NCBI RefSeq assembly: GCF_002887595.1 | Contig: NZ_PEBU01000014.1 | Coordinates: 91,963 to 155,962 of the forward strand | From: Bowmanella denitrificans | GTDB lineage: Bacteria > Pseudomonadota > Gammaproteobacteria > Enterobacterales > Alteromonadaceae | DNA length: 64,000 bases | Direction: 5' to 3' | The notes under the pieces: model-generated | Seen by the model: only the letters and a program-made list of their open reading frames with translations | Databases searched by the model: none | Told to the model about the DNA's origin: nothing | Shown here: positions 9,084 through 18,937 of the stretch, piece after piece | Layout: each line of letters starts with the position of its first letter | How positions within the stretch are numbered: position 1 is the first letter of the stretch | Translations under genes and position numbers: made by a program

Positions 9084-10367
9084 CTAAATCTGTTTATTGG
9101 TTAAATCAGCACGCTTCATACCAGGCTTAAGCTTTATGGCTTCATATTCCGCTATTCTGGCTTTAATCATGGGCCCATTGGGGCGGAGTTCCAGGGCTTT
9201 GCGCCACACTATCAACGCCAGTCTAAGATCAACACTCTCAACCTGTTTGGCCAGCGCTATCAACTCCTTCGAAGAGGTGCAGCGGTTAGCTGAAAAATAG
9301 GTGCGTATCCCCAGATAAATGTCCTTGGAAACTGAGGCCAGAGTCACCCCGCGCAGCACTCGCATCATACTCACAAAGTAGGCTTTAGGTACCTTAAGCA
9401 TATTGCGCAGCGTCGCCCGGTAACGCTGCTCAACAAAACGACGAGCAGTTTCAAGTAAAGGCTCCATTTGAGTATCCACTAAAAACTGAGTATACGCTGC
9501 CTGATATAAGGCAAAACTATGCCGGTCAATATGAAACCTTTGTTCAGGTGCAGGGTTTCCGGCAAAATTATAGCCTTCCCGGTTCAGTTTCAGTGGAATG
9601 GTGTCGGTCGGTCGCCCCCGGTTTAGTAGTGAAACATATTCCTTTGGAGAGCGAAAAAGTCTATGAACAATCATGACTTTACGCAGTTTATGCAATTCTT
9701 CTTGCAGGCACTCTTTCTTAGTTGGCGTCGCTTTGTAAACCGTGCCATCACAAAGACATATGCGCCCATCTTTCAATTCAGGTACATGCAGGCGCAGCTT
9801 TTTAATCTCGGCATTCACCCTGAAGAGCGATTTCATCAGTGGTGCCAGCCAGCCGGTCACATCGTAAGACAGATTGGAAAATGCCTTGCCTTTGCCTTTT
9901 TCATTAAACCATTGAAAGCTAATACAATCCGCACCGGAATTGTCGGTAATACAATTACCCACTTTATATGACAGAGTGTCCGGCATCCAAAACTCATCAA
10001 TATCGAGAAACATCAGATAGTCAAATTGCTTCTCGTCGCGACAGGCGGCAAAAGCTTTGGCATAAACCAAATACTGGATATATCCAGCCACCTCGAATGG
10101 GCAGAAATCAATCCAGTCGGCATAGTAAAAGTTCACCATGGGATAGCGGCGCTGAATGGCCTCCAAGACCTCTGCACTATTATCCGACGTCCGGTTTAGA
10201 TAGATGTCAATGGCATCAAAACCCATGTATAGATGAAAAAACACCCATTCGGCTAAATATGCCGCCTCGTCTTTGGCCACTGCAACCAATTTTACTTTTG
10301 CAGGGACATCAGAGGTCACGTCACGTCCATTGTCAAACTTAACCTTTGTATTCATATTCATCTTCAT
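9084..10367 (-). CDS. GT92/GT2-like glycosyltransferase, paralogue 1 (DIDEFW type)
   Basis: A 427-residue protein with VKLVAVAKDEAAYLAEWVFFHLYMG, IYLNRTSDNS and LMFLDIDEFW, the hallmark of the Glyco_tranf_2_4/GT92-like group (DxD within DIDEF binds the metal-nucleotide sugar). Residues about 385-415 form a short helical module (LALIVWRKALELRPNGPMIKARI) that recurs in other proteins of this window. It is one of three paralogues on this strand (also 10374-11525 and 12562-13797). No signal or membrane segment is evident. The acceptor is unknown. Confidence 0.78.
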   Translation of the reverse strand: MKMNMNTKVKFDNGRDVTSDVPAKVKLVAVAKDEAAYLAEWVFFHLYMGFDAIDIYLNRTSDNSAEVLEAIQRRYPMVNFYYADWIDFCPFEVAGYIQYLVYAKAFAACRDEKQFDYLMFLDIDEFWMPDTLSYKVGNCITDNSGADCISFQWFNEKGKGKAFSNLSYDVTGWLAPLMKSLFRVNAEIKKLRLHVPELKDGRICLCDGTVYKATPTKKECLQEELHKLRKVMIVHRLFRSPKEYVSLLNRGRPTDTIPLKLNREGYNFAGNPAPEQRFHIDRHSFALYQAAYTQFLVDTQMEPLLETARRFVEQRYRATLRNMLKVPKAYFVSMMRVLRGVTLASVSKDIYLGIRTYFSANRCTSSKELIALAKQVESVDLRLALIVWRKALELRPNGPMIKARIAEYEAIKLKPGMKRADLTNKQI

Positions 10368-10373
10368 GCTGCA

Positions 10374-11525
10374 TTACATCAGAGCGACTTTTGACATAAC
10401 AAACCTGGCTAGTTCAAAATCACAGTTTTTTATCTTTAGCGCCAGTTCCATGGCTTGGTGTCTTGTGCCAAGCTGATGAACCTGTAAAGACGATTTAATT
10501 ATCGTACTAACTGCATGTCTTACCTCTGTACTACAGCCATCAAACAGGCGCACCACCAAGTCCAAGTTGTCAACTGGCATATGAGCAACTTGGTTCAAAA
10601 CCTCAGTTCGCTTTAACATGACGTTTTCTCTGGCCTTGCGTAAATGCTCATGCAAGTGTATTTGGTTTAGAAACTGCTCATACGACTTGCGATAATCATC
10701 ATAGGCGGCTGGCTTCAACTCCATCAGCACATGCATACCAGCCGCCTTGTTGTAGCCACGGCGGTTGGTTTTCAACGGTAACTCATCGGATGGGCGGCCA
10801 CGGCTGAGTGCGGCAATATATTCCAGCTCAGAACGAAACATTCGATGGATAATCATAGTGTCGCGCAGTTTAATCAACTCAGGATGCAAACATTCACGAT
10901 TGTCTGGCTGGCCAATAAAAGCTTCGCCATTGCATAGACGATTTTCAACTCCACGGGTTTTCGGCAAATGCAGGCTCATTTCCTGCACTTCAGTGCGCAT
11001 ATTAATGGCAGTTTTAACCAAAGGACTAAGCTGCCCGGCCACTCGTTGTGAAAAGGGTTGAAATTCATGATTACCACCGTGCTCATTCAGCCAACCAAAA
11101 GAGACGGTGTCTGCTTCATTATGATCACTCAGGCACTCAGCAATCTGGTTCTGCATGTCAGATGGTGTCCAGAACTCATCTATGTCCAAGAACATAATAA
11201 AATCGGCCTGGTTGCCCACTTTGCACTCGGCAAATGCTTTGGCATAAACAATAAACTGCAGTTGTTGCCGAACCGCTTCTTGGCAGCTATCAATCCAGTC
11301 GGCAGTATGCACATTCACCTGGTCATAGTGGTAGCATATTTGATCGAGCACAGTCTGACTGGTGTCCCGGGTGCGATTCAGATAAATATCAATCTCGTTA
11401 AATCCAAAATACAGGTGGTGGTGTATCCACTCCGCCAGATAGGCTGCTTCGTCCTTTGCCACCGCCACCAGTTTAACCCTGGGAAACCTTGATTGACCTC
11501 GTTCTCGAAGCAAACTAGGTAGCAT
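10374..11525 (-). CDS. GT92/GT2-like glycosyltransferase, paralogue 2 (lacks the LRPxGP tail)
   Basis: A 383-residue paralogue sharing VKLVAVAKDEAAYLAEWIHHHLYFG, IYLNRTRDTS, IMFLDIDEFW and the MIIHRMFRSELEYIAALSRGRP region with its neighbours. It ends at ...LARFVMSKVALM, just where the other paralogues continue into the LRPxGP helical module, so that module is missing here. The stop lies six bases before the start of paralogue 1. Function as a glycosyltransferase is from motif; specificity is unknown. Confidence 0.77.
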   Translation of the reverse strand: MLPSLLRERGQSRFPRVKLVAVAKDEAAYLAEWIHHHLYFGFNEIDIYLNRTRDTSQTVLDQICYHYDQVNVHTADWIDSCQEAVRQQLQFIVYAKAFAECKVGNQADFIMFLDIDEFWTPSDMQNQIAECLSDHNEADTVSFGWLNEHGGNHEFQPFSQRVAGQLSPLVKTAINMRTEVQEMSLHLPKTRGVENRLCNGEAFIGQPDNRECLHPELIKLRDTMIIHRMFRSELEYIAALSRGRPSDELPLKTNRRGYNKAAGMHVLMELKPAAYDDYRKSYEQFLNQIHLHEHLRKARENVMLKRTEVLNQVAHMPVDNLDLVVRLFDGCSTEVRHAVSTIIKSSLQVHQLGTRHQAMELALKIKNCDFELARFVMSKVALM

Positions 11526-11568
11526 AATTCGTCCTTCGTAAAGGCATGGAGATTAACTTAATCATCGG

Positions 11569-12558
11569 CTACATCTTGCCCAAAGCCGCTGCATATTGAC
11601 GCCACTTTTTATCAATCAGCGGCCCTTTCGGGCGGATTTTACGTGCCATCGACATCAACTCAAAAGCCTTTGCCATATCCACTTTTTCAAGCGCAATGGC
11701 GCAATCCCGGAGCAAATTGACCTGCGCTGAAAGTTCTGTAGACAGAGGCTGCGCGCGCATATACTCGGCCAACATTGCAGCTGGCGAGCATACCTGTGAA
11801 AAAGCGTCACTGTTGATTAGCGCCTGCAACGCCGGATACGCCTGAATAACAGCGTTAAACTGCTGCAAATTCTTGTCCCCGACGTTCACCTGCCGGTACA
11901 GGGCATTGTCCTGACTTCCAGGTATTTCTCGCATATCTCTGGATGCGCTCAGTGGTAGAATCACCGTAGGCGTGGCAGCCAGCATAGCCATACACTTAAA
12001 CCAGATATCATCAGCAAAAGGCGCCAGTTTAGAAAAAGCCGCAATATCCAAAACGGAATCTTGTAACGCGCCGGGTGGATAAAGCACACCTCCGTATCCG
12101 ATTGGGATAAGGCAATAACAAGCCTGTAGCGGATGCTTGCCGTCAACAAACTGCCAATGTGCATAAGGTGCCAGTTCACCTGAGTCATCTTTCAATATAA
12201 GGCGGCCTCTGGCGCCAATGATTGCCCCGGGTGACACTTTGCTGGCCAAATACAGTGATTCAACCAGCCTGGGGCCGTACAACATGTCATCATCCACCGT
12301 AATAACGGTAGCGTCAGGATAGCGGGTCAGGGTCGGGATTAACTTCTTGTAGCTGCGGTAATTAGGGCAAAAAGCAATCTCAAATACTTCGTCCTGCATG
12401 TCCAACAGTACAGGTGGCACACTCTGTGCCGAAAACTCTTCCTGATCAAGCCACAACAGAATTTTATCTACCGGATAGTGCTGCGCCTTAAGTGAATTCA
12501 CGGTCAGATGCACCGCATCAATACGCTTTCCATAGGTAGTCAGTGACAGTACAATCAC
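11569..12558 (-). CDS. Putative glycosyltransferase with VDDD motif and LRPxGP-type tail
   Basis: A 329-residue protein. MIVLSLTTYGKRIDAVHLTVNSLKAQ, KILLWLDQEEF and the metal-binding-like VITVDDDMLYG fit a GT-A type glycosyltransferase distinct from the DIDEFW paralogues. The last 45 residues (MAKAFELMSMARKIRPKGPLIDKKW) repeat the short helical module of the neighbouring enzymes. It lies three bases after the stop of paralogue 3, within the operon. I do not recognise a characterised member, so the sugar moved cannot be named. Confidence 0.65.
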   Translation of the reverse strand: MIVLSLTTYGKRIDAVHLTVNSLKAQHYPVDKILLWLDQEEFSAQSVPPVLLDMQDEVFEIAFCPNYRSYKKLIPTLTRYPDATVITVDDDMLYGPRLVESLYLASKVSPGAIIGARGRLILKDDSGELAPYAHWQFVDGKHPLQACYCLIPIGYGGVLYPPGALQDSVLDIAAFSKLAPFADDIWFKCMAMLAATPTVILPLSASRDMREIPGSQDNALYRQVNVGDKNLQQFNAVIQAYPALQALINSDAFSQVCSPAAMLAEYMRAQPLSTELSAQVNLLRDCAIALEKVDMAKAFELMSMARKIRPKGPLIDKKWRQYAAALGKM

Positions 12559-12561
12559 AGT

Positions 12562-13797
12562 CTATTCTCCGCCGTCAGCAGATTGTGCTGCTCCAACCAT
12601 TGCCTTGCGATGCCTGAGTTCTTCCAGTAATGCCTTTATCTGTGGTCCCTTGGGGCGCAGCTCATGGGCTCGTTCGAGATACCCTATGGCTTCATCCAAA
12701 TCCGTGGCGGCCGCATCTCGGGCAAACTGCTTGAGTAGTTCAACATTGCGGTTTACCCGCGCCAGACGCCGCTGCCGAAAAGCCCTAAAGGTCCGCAATA
12801 TTTCTGGCAAAGCCACACCTTTAAAGATTCGCACCATATCTTTGTAGTGACTTGGCAAATAGGCCGACATGTTATCAATCGCCAATTGATATCTCTGCTC
12901 CACAAAAGCACGGGCTTGCTGCATATAATCATCCAGTTCAGCCCCGTGCATAAACGCCTGGTAAGCAGCCTGATATCTTGCATAGGCTGCATCAGGAAAC
13001 ACCAGCTCCAGTGTAGCATGCCCCCTTCGGGGTAAGCCGTTGCGGTTATTTTTGTATGCAAACTGGTTGCCGGGACGCCCCCGGTAGAGCAGTGACACAT
13101 ACTCGGTTTCCGAACGATGTGCGCGATGAAACACAAATGAGGATTTAAGGCTGTTTAATTCTCCAGCCACTGCCTGATCTGGATGCTCTCTGCCGCAAAA
13201 CTGCCGACCATCTACCAACACAGGCAACTGACTGTTATGAAAATGCGGCACGTGATGACGCAATTCGCGAATATCTGTCGAAACCGGCAGCAGGGTCTTG
13301 CCCAATGGAGACAGATTACCGGTCAGGCGTTGTGGCAAACCTGAAAAAGGCACGCCGTCACCCAAATCGTTCAGCCACTCAAAAAAAATAGGCTTGTCAG
13401 CCCCAACCTGCTCAATACAGTGTTTAATGTCCTGACTGAAATCCTGCGGACACCAGAACTCATCAATGTCCAGAAACAACAAATGTGTAATCTGCCCATC
13501 TCGTCTAGCCTGTTCCAAAGCCTTGGCATATACAATAAACTGAATCTGCTTTTTAGCCGATGCAGGACACATATCGACCCAATCAGCTTCAAACCAACGA
13601 ACATTGCTACAGAGCTCACTAACACGGCTTAGCAAGGCGACCGAGTTATCAGTGGTGCGGTTAATATGGATCTCAATCTCATCGACACCAAAATAAAGGT
13701 GATGAAAAATCCAGTCCGGTAAATAGGCCGCTTCGTCCTTGGCGACCGCCACCAATTTAACTTTCACTGGCACCGTCCCCTGAGTTTCAGCCTTCAT
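12562..13797 (-). CDS. GT92/GT2-like glycosyltransferase, paralogue 3 (DIDEFW type)
   Basis: A 411-residue protein with VKLVAVAKDEAAYLPDWIFHHLYFG, IHINRTTDNS and LLFLDIDEFW. It is paralogous to the proteins at 9084-10367 and 10374-11525. The C-terminus carries the helical module (LDEAIGYLERAHELRPKGPQIKALL). Its 5' end overlaps the upstream sulfotransferase-like gene by 11 bases, suggesting coupling. Three tandem paralogues probably add similar residues at different positions of a repeat unit; that is inference. Confidence 0.78.
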   Translation of the reverse strand: MKAETQGTVPVKVKLVAVAKDEAAYLPDWIFHHLYFGVDEIEIHINRTTDNSVALLSRVSELCSNVRWFEADWVDMCPASAKKQIQFIVYAKALEQARRDGQITHLLFLDIDEFWCPQDFSQDIKHCIEQVGADKPIFFEWLNDLGDGVPFSGLPQRLTGNLSPLGKTLLPVSTDIRELRHHVPHFHNSQLPVLVDGRQFCGREHPDQAVAGELNSLKSSFVFHRAHRSETEYVSLLYRGRPGNQFAYKNNRNGLPRRGHATLELVFPDAAYARYQAAYQAFMHGAELDDYMQQARAFVEQRYQLAIDNMSAYLPSHYKDMVRIFKGVALPEILRTFRAFRQRRLARVNRNVELLKQFARDAAATDLDEAIGYLERAHELRPKGPQIKALLEELRHRKAMVGAAQSADGGE

Positions 13798-14776
13798 GAG
13801 CCTGCCTTATCAGATGTGCAATCTTACCCAGGATCTGCTGTGCCGGTAAGCTGAAAACCCACTCATCGCTGACCACCTGAAGATCCTGCAACTCCGCACT
13901 AGGTTCATAGTTAACCAAGTTATCAGCAAAGCGGCTCTGCATAATCTTTTCACAACGATTATCGACAAAATAATTTCCCACTCGCAAAGTTTTTTGCGCA
14001 CCGCGAATAATATCTTTCAGGTCTCCTAGGCCCAAAGCATCAAGCTCAGCCCGATGTTTGAGATACTGATGACGAACCCAGGAGCCCGTCACACCAAAAT
14101 TTGCTTTAAACACATGGTTTAACGCACGGATAACTTCAATGTCAGTGACATCCATCGCACGGTTAGCTGCATCTGGGTTGTCCGCCGAGCTCACCATGCC
14201 ATCGCTGTATTGCACGCCAACTTGTTGCAGAAAGTCGGGAATAAGCGATTGATTACGTTGTGATGCATCATAGTCAATGATCTTGACGTTCTCTTTGCCG
14301 AACACATGACAAAACATCGCCACTTTCAAATCCGCCGACAACATCTGGCTTTGTCCGGGCCTGGCAAGATGATCGTGATAGTAAGCAAAAAAGCCTTCCG
14401 TACCGCCGTGTTTTACCGTTTCCTGCCAAATGGAATAAAGCTTTAAGCTGGCACGACGCCAGGCATACAGAATTACAATGCGCTTATTATCCAGCGCATT
14501 GCGCAGATACTCGAACTTATCCCTGCTCAGGGAAATAAAATCTTCACTAGACAATAAGAAGTCATGCGGTTCCTGATTGAAAAAATCCACATCTTCCCGA
14601 CTTAGCGCCCTGTCATTCAGCAGTTCCCGAAAAGGATGATGACCAAAAATGCTCTGATGACGTTTGGGATAAACCAAATTGTTTTGAAACAATACACTGC
14701 GGTTATCCATTAAAAATTTCTGTATCGCAGTAGTGCCAGTTTTATGCGGCCCCACATGTAAGTAAAAAGTGTTCAT
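13787..14776 (-). CDS. Sulfotransferase-family protein
   Basis: A 329-residue protein opening with FYLHVGPHKTGTTAIQKFL, the PAPS 5'-phosphosulfate-binding loop of carbohydrate sulfotransferases. The segment FLLSSEDFISLSRDKFEYL and ILYAWRRASLKLYSIWQE may supply the 3'-phosphate-binding part. It would transfer sulfate from PAPS to a glycan in the cytoplasm. It is the first of four proteins in this island with such a loop. The 3' end overlaps the next glycosyltransferase gene by 11 bases. The target sugar cannot be inferred. Confidence 0.78.
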   Translation of the reverse strand: MNTFYLHVGPHKTGTTAIQKFLMDNRSVLFQNNLVYPKRHQSIFGHHPFRELLNDRALSREDVDFFNQEPHDFLLSSEDFISLSRDKFEYLRNALDNKRIVILYAWRRASLKLYSIWQETVKHGGTEGFFAYYHDHLARPGQSQMLSADLKVAMFCHVFGKENVKIIDYDASQRNQSLIPDFLQQVGVQYSDGMVSSADNPDAANRAMDVTDIEVIRALNHVFKANFGVTGSWVRHQYLKHRAELDALGLGDLKDIIRGAQKTLRVGNYFVDNRCEKIMQSRFADNLVNYEPSAELQDLQVVSDEWVFSLPAQQILGKIAHLIRQAHEG

Positions 14777-14796
14777 TCTGCAACTTGCTATATCAA

Positions 14797-16743
14797 TTAA
14801 TCACCAAAAAACGGATAACGGCCAAAATTGCTGACCAGCGGCCCCCACTTCAGGATATTGGCTTCATCTATCTCTCCTTGACTTCGTAAACAATGGGTGG
14901 GCATGCCTGCCGCTTGCCATTTATCATTTGGATGCAGAATATGCAGATTCGTTAATCCATAATCTCCACACAACTGAGCATCAGAGCGCACATTGTCACC
15001 AACATGAACAAAGCTCATATCAAGCTCACTAACATTGTCTTTAATGTGTTGCCACATATCACCACGATCTTTACGCAAGCCCATTTCACTCGACACAAAC
15101 AAGCGATAGGGCGCAGCGACTCCTACTTTGCGTAACAAAGTCTCCACCTGTCGCTGCTGATAATAGGTATCTGACACAAACCATATGGTTTTGCCCAAAT
15201 CGGCCAGCTTATGCACTAGGTCGACCATTTCCCGCTTGGCTTCTATCTGCTGCAGGTCAAAGTCAAACTCGAGGTCCATCAGGCTTTGTGCATGGTCAGA
15301 ATCCAGTGCCATCTCTTTTGCCAGCTTGGCGTAAACCTCGGAAATACACACATCGCCGGTAGAATTCTGCGCCTTTCTGATTGCAAACTCTGTTTCATTT
15401 CGTAACGACACAAAGGCTTGCGCACTTGGCATTAAACCTTGCTCTTGCAAATAACACCCAAGCAAATACTTAGCGTAATCCGGCTCATTGAATTTGCGTC
15501 TCAGAATAGTATCGAATACATCAAAAGAAATGATATCGAATCGCCTGAGTTCAGCGAAAAGTTGCTCTGGTGGTTTGTGATAACCTGCGAAAATATGGCT
15601 TGTATCGTCGGTAAAGTGCCCTGCCGGAGGGTGGTAGAAGAACTGTTTATAGCCACCTTTTTCCACTAACAACCCTAAAACACGCTCTAGCGCATGTAAC
15701 CATGAACCATCATTTGGCAAAGGTTCTGGCGGAAAATCAGCATAGCTGAATTTTCTTTCCAGCAATGGCTTCAGTGCTTGGGGTCTGGCCCAAAACATCC
15801 CACCAACAGGGTAACTAATAAAATTATCCTGTAGATCGATGCCCCAGTTATCTGCGAACTCCTGAGCAAAATTTTTATTGCAGGTCCAATGGTTAACCCA
15901 GGAAGGCATCATCCAGAACGACGTCGGATAATAAATACCCAACGTAGGATGCTCATCGAACAGCCTCAGCAAACAAGATACCACATGCAGGTCTTTAAAC
16001 AGGAACTGATTCAGGTAGTCAAACCACTGGGTTTGCTCTCGTCCTGAATACAGAGATTTTTTTGAGTGCAAATGACACATTAAATCGTATTTCAGCAGTT
16101 CTTCGCCAAACTCCACCAGCAGCGGGCCAAAATTACGGCCACAGTTAGGTACTGTCACTGTTTGCAGCTTAGCGACCCTGCGCAGGCCGGAGTAGCGTCG
16201 TTTGACATCGCGACATATCTGTTCTGATGCACATGTAACGAATACATCCACCTGGCAGGGGAAGTGTTTAAGACAACTTAAAAACTTTTCGATAAAGTCC
16301 GGATAGTAAATATGTAAGCACACAGCAATTCGCTGCTGCTGCCAACTTGTCGTTTCATTTGCCACCATCACCCTAGACGGGATCCAGCGAGGTTTGGCCT
16401 CCTGGGCTGCGCGCCCTTCCATTCGACCATGGTAAAGGTAATGCAGCAGGGGGTTAGCGCCACTGTGGTAAATATCCAGATGCGTGCGAAGATAATGTTC
16501 GGTATCAAAGCGTGATGAAGGATTCACATTGGCAAAAGGGGCCTTTTGCAAATAGTCCTCAAATGCATAAATATCATTCTCAAACTGGCCATAATACTGC
16601 TGATACCACACAGGGTCGAACACACCTGCATGGGTCGCGAGGCGATAAAGCCGTTTTAACCTTCTATATTCCCGGCCTTTGCGGGTTAGTGGTGTGGCAC
16701 GATGTAGCACGGAGGCAGTGCGTTTTAGTAGTCTTCTCATCAT
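14797..16743 (-). CDS. RgpF-like rhamnan synthesis domain fused to HAD-type domain
   Basis: A 648-residue two-part protein. Residues about 100-370 resemble the rhamnan-synthesis F (RgpF) family: RIAVCLHIYYPDFIEKFLSCL, PNCGRNFGPLLVEFG, LMCHLHSKKS, GGMFWARPQALKPLL. From about residue 395 a HAD fold follows: DIISFDVFDTILRR (nucleophile motif), TIWFVSDTYY and FVHVGDNVRSDAQL (motif IV acidic residues). Such fusions occur in polysaccharide clusters. Its start abuts the stop of the next upstream gene directly. It is probably a glycosyltransferase with an attached phosphatase-like domain; the substrate is unknown. Confidence 0.8.
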   Translation of the reverse strand: MMRRLLKRTASVLHRATPLTRKGREYRRLKRLYRLATHAGVFDPVWYQQYYGQFENDIYAFEDYLQKAPFANVNPSSRFDTEHYLRTHLDIYHSGANPLLHYLYHGRMEGRAAQEAKPRWIPSRVMVANETTSWQQQRIAVCLHIYYPDFIEKFLSCLKHFPCQVDVFVTCASEQICRDVKRRYSGLRRVAKLQTVTVPNCGRNFGPLLVEFGEELLKYDLMCHLHSKKSLYSGREQTQWFDYLNQFLFKDLHVVSCLLRLFDEHPTLGIYYPTSFWMMPSWVNHWTCNKNFAQEFADNWGIDLQDNFISYPVGGMFWARPQALKPLLERKFSYADFPPEPLPNDGSWLHALERVLGLLVEKGGYKQFFYHPPAGHFTDDTSHIFAGYHKPPEQLFAELRRFDIISFDVFDTILRRKFNEPDYAKYLLGCYLQEQGLMPSAQAFVSLRNETEFAIRKAQNSTGDVCISEVYAKLAKEMALDSDHAQSLMDLEFDFDLQQIEAKREMVDLVHKLADLGKTIWFVSDTYYQQRQVETLLRKVGVAAPYRLFVSSEMGLRKDRGDMWQHIKDNVSELDMSFVHVGDNVRSDAQLCGDYGLTNLHILHPNDKWQAAGMPTHCLRSQGEIDEANILKWGPLVSNFGRYPFFGD

Positions 16744-17799
16744 TTACAATCCAAATAAACGCACGGGACTGACATTACCGTTACCAGAAATCACATCATC
16801 CACATCAAATAATGGGCATACTGCCCTTGGCAGCAGATTTCGCCGGGTGACATAACATTGGTACATCAACTCAAGCTCACAGGTACTGAAGCGAATCTGG
16901 TGACCAAAATAATGCTCTATGGCTTCGGTGGCACCACTGAATACCATTTGCAAATCCTGAAAGTGGCTTTGTGTGCGGGTATGCCGACCAAAGAAGAAGT
17001 GAAAGGTCGGCTCAGCCAACTCGGAAATACGGTCAATGTCTACAAACTGTCCATTGGGCGAGGTCAACAAAGACTCCAGAAACAGTGAGCGATCCAGCAT
17101 GGTATAGCCTTCCCCCATGCGCACGCCGGTTTTAAATACACTTTGGATATCAGCGATAAACCCTGCCACCTCGTGCTGACCGTCTTCCGTGGTAATAAAA
17201 TACAGCCCGCTGGTGTCACACTGCAGTAGCCGGGTCAGCAGCTTTTGGATAGTGCCGCTGTAACCCACATCAACCATTAGAGGAGCACATTGCATATTCA
17301 AGCCAAGGCTATGCAGGTAGTCCAGGTAAGTGTTCCGACTGTTCTGCACCAGTATTTTCAACTGGTCCAGGTGCATCAGCAACATCTCTTCAAGCTTTTT
17401 TCCATCTGCCGGTAGTTCAAACTCAGCAATTAGTTCTTCATCGGAAAACAAATGGCTAAGCTGCGACAAGGTAAAGCCAAAACGCCCCACCAATAGGTCG
17501 GACAATGTGCCCTTAAACTTGTGATAAAGGCTCCACTGCCATGTAAAGGGGTCTGCAATGCTAATGCGAAACAGGAAGGTGCGGGACACATTCAGGTAAA
17601 GGGCAGGACAGGTTGGCATCTGCCCTTTGTCCACTAACACCGAATGCACTTGCTGGAAAAAGTACCCTTCCCGGGCCAGAAACACCAGGTGCGAAGGCTG
17701 TTTCTGTTCATAATGCGCTTTAAGGGCAAACAGATATTCACTGCACAATGGCCCAAGAAAGTTATAGCCGAAATCACGTAAGGCGACGGTTGTGTTCAT
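16744..17799 (-). CDS. Polysaccharide-cluster protein with FLAREG and DVGYSGTIQ motifs (HAD-associated C-terminal domain)
   Basis: A 351-residue cytoplasmic-looking protein. HLVFLAREGYFFQQV, YLNVSRTF and PLMVDVGYSGTIQKLLTRLL are hallmarks of the region that usually follows a HAD domain in large COG5610-type predicted hydrolases of surface-polysaccharide loci. Here that region is a separate gene immediately upstream of, and with no gap to, the HAD/RgpF protein at 14797-16743. The two products may work as a pair. No catalytic residue is established and the biochemical role is unknown. Confidence 0.6.
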   Translation of the reverse strand: MNTTVALRDFGYNFLGPLCSEYLFALKAHYEQKQPSHLVFLAREGYFFQQVHSVLVDKGQMPTCPALYLNVSRTFLFRISIADPFTWQWSLYHKFKGTLSDLLVGRFGFTLSQLSHLFSDEELIAEFELPADGKKLEEMLLMHLDQLKILVQNSRNTYLDYLHSLGLNMQCAPLMVDVGYSGTIQKLLTRLLQCDTSGLYFITTEDGQHEVAGFIADIQSVFKTGVRMGEGYTMLDRSLFLESLLTSPNGQFVDIDRISELAEPTFHFFFGRHTRTQSHFQDLQMVFSGATEAIEHYFGHQIRFSTCELELMYQCYVTRRNLLPRAVCPLFDVDDVISGNGNVSPVRLFGL

Positions 17800-17921
17800 C
17801 TCTTATCACTGTGTTTGTTACGTCTTCATCCACCGATACCGACAATGCGCCAGCAGCTAATTTGGGGGCGGATAATATCATACAGGTTTAGACAGCTAAA
17901 TCTGTTTTACCGGCCCGCCAT

Positions 17922-18890
17922 TTAAGAGATCTCGGCCCACAACATTGGTAATTTTTGCATAATCTGATGCAGTGCCTTGCGCTCGGCGCCAATGCTGTAA
18001 CCGTGCGCCAACTTTGCCCCTTGCCACCGGCGGATTGCGCCCAGCACACCACGCCGGGTTTGCAAAGCCTTTAACACTGCTTCCAAACAGGCTTCTGGAT
18101 CACGTTCACAGCTGCTGATGTTTGCGCCATTTAGGGTATATTCCCGGCTCGCAATGCAATCCGGTACTATGGCCCAGTCCGATAACGCCATTGCTTCTAT
18201 ACCTGGCAGGAAAAAGCCCTCGGTTTTGTTGGGTAAGGTTAAGGTAACCAGACTCCTCGCCATGGCTAAGTGCACTTCTTGCCGCTCCACTGGCTGGCAG
18301 TGTAACAGCACCTTCAGGCCCTGCCGGGTGGCCGCCTCAGCCACTTGCTGTCCAAGCTGCGGGGCTTTAGTCGCAAGAATATAAAGCTGATGCTGCTTTT
18401 TACATGTCAGATTAGGAATGCGATGCCCCATTTTTACCGTGATGCACGGACCATTTGCATAGGGCAAAATGGCTTGCCTGACTGCTTCGGAAACGCAGAG
18501 CCTGACAGCTCTATGCTGAAGAAATGCAAATAATGGGTGCCCGGCATCGCCGTGCCGAACGTGCTGAATCAGGTTCAGGCGCGGCTGACTTTCGTTAAAA
18601 TGTGGCAGATAGCCCTGCCAGTCCAGTCCTGCAAGAAATACGATATCAGCTTGCTCAGGGCAATATCTTTCCTGATAGGTTACACCATCAATGCCATCAA
18701 ATAACTTCGTTTGAATCCTGGCACGATTTTCCAACCACAGAGTCGCTGACATATTGTCCAGCGCCAGCATGTGTTCCAAATAGTCCCTGACCTTCTGGTG
18801 ACCACCGGTATAACCATGATAGCGGCGATAAAAGGAAACTGTCGTAATCGTCATAACTGTGGTTGACCCTATAAAGGTGACAAGTTGCAC
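17922..18890 (-). CDS. Glycosyltransferase family 1-like protein
   Basis: A 322-residue GT-B-like protein. FYRRYHGYTGGHQKVRDYLEHM near the N-terminus is an acceptor-side Gly-rich loop. RLNLIQHVRHGDAGHPL, LCVSEAVRQAI and the C-terminal KTEGFFLPGIEAMALSDWAIVPDC form the family 1 donor site with the E-x7-E-like element. The track start is GTG at 18890; ATG at 18854 (MTITTVSFYRR) gives a more typical N-terminus and may be the true start. A 121-base gap separates it from the next gene. The divergent sulfotransferase starts only 47 bases away. Confidence 0.75.
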   Translation of the reverse strand: MQLVTFIGSTTVMTITTVSFYRRYHGYTGGHQKVRDYLEHMLALDNMSATLWLENRARIQTKLFDGIDGVTYQERYCPEQADIVFLAGLDWQGYLPHFNESQPRLNLIQHVRHGDAGHPLFAFLQHRAVRLCVSEAVRQAILPYANGPCITVKMGHRIPNLTCKKQHQLYILATKAPQLGQQVAEAATRQGLKVLLHCQPVERQEVHLAMARSLVTLTLPNKTEGFFLPGIEAMALSDWAIVPDCIASREYTLNGANISSCERDPEACLEAVLKALQTRRGVLGAIRRWQGAKLAHGYSIGAERKALHQIMQKLPMLWAEIS

Positions 18891-18937
18891 CAGACCCGCT
18901 ATGGTATCGGCCTTTTGCCCCCTACAGCAAACAAAGT

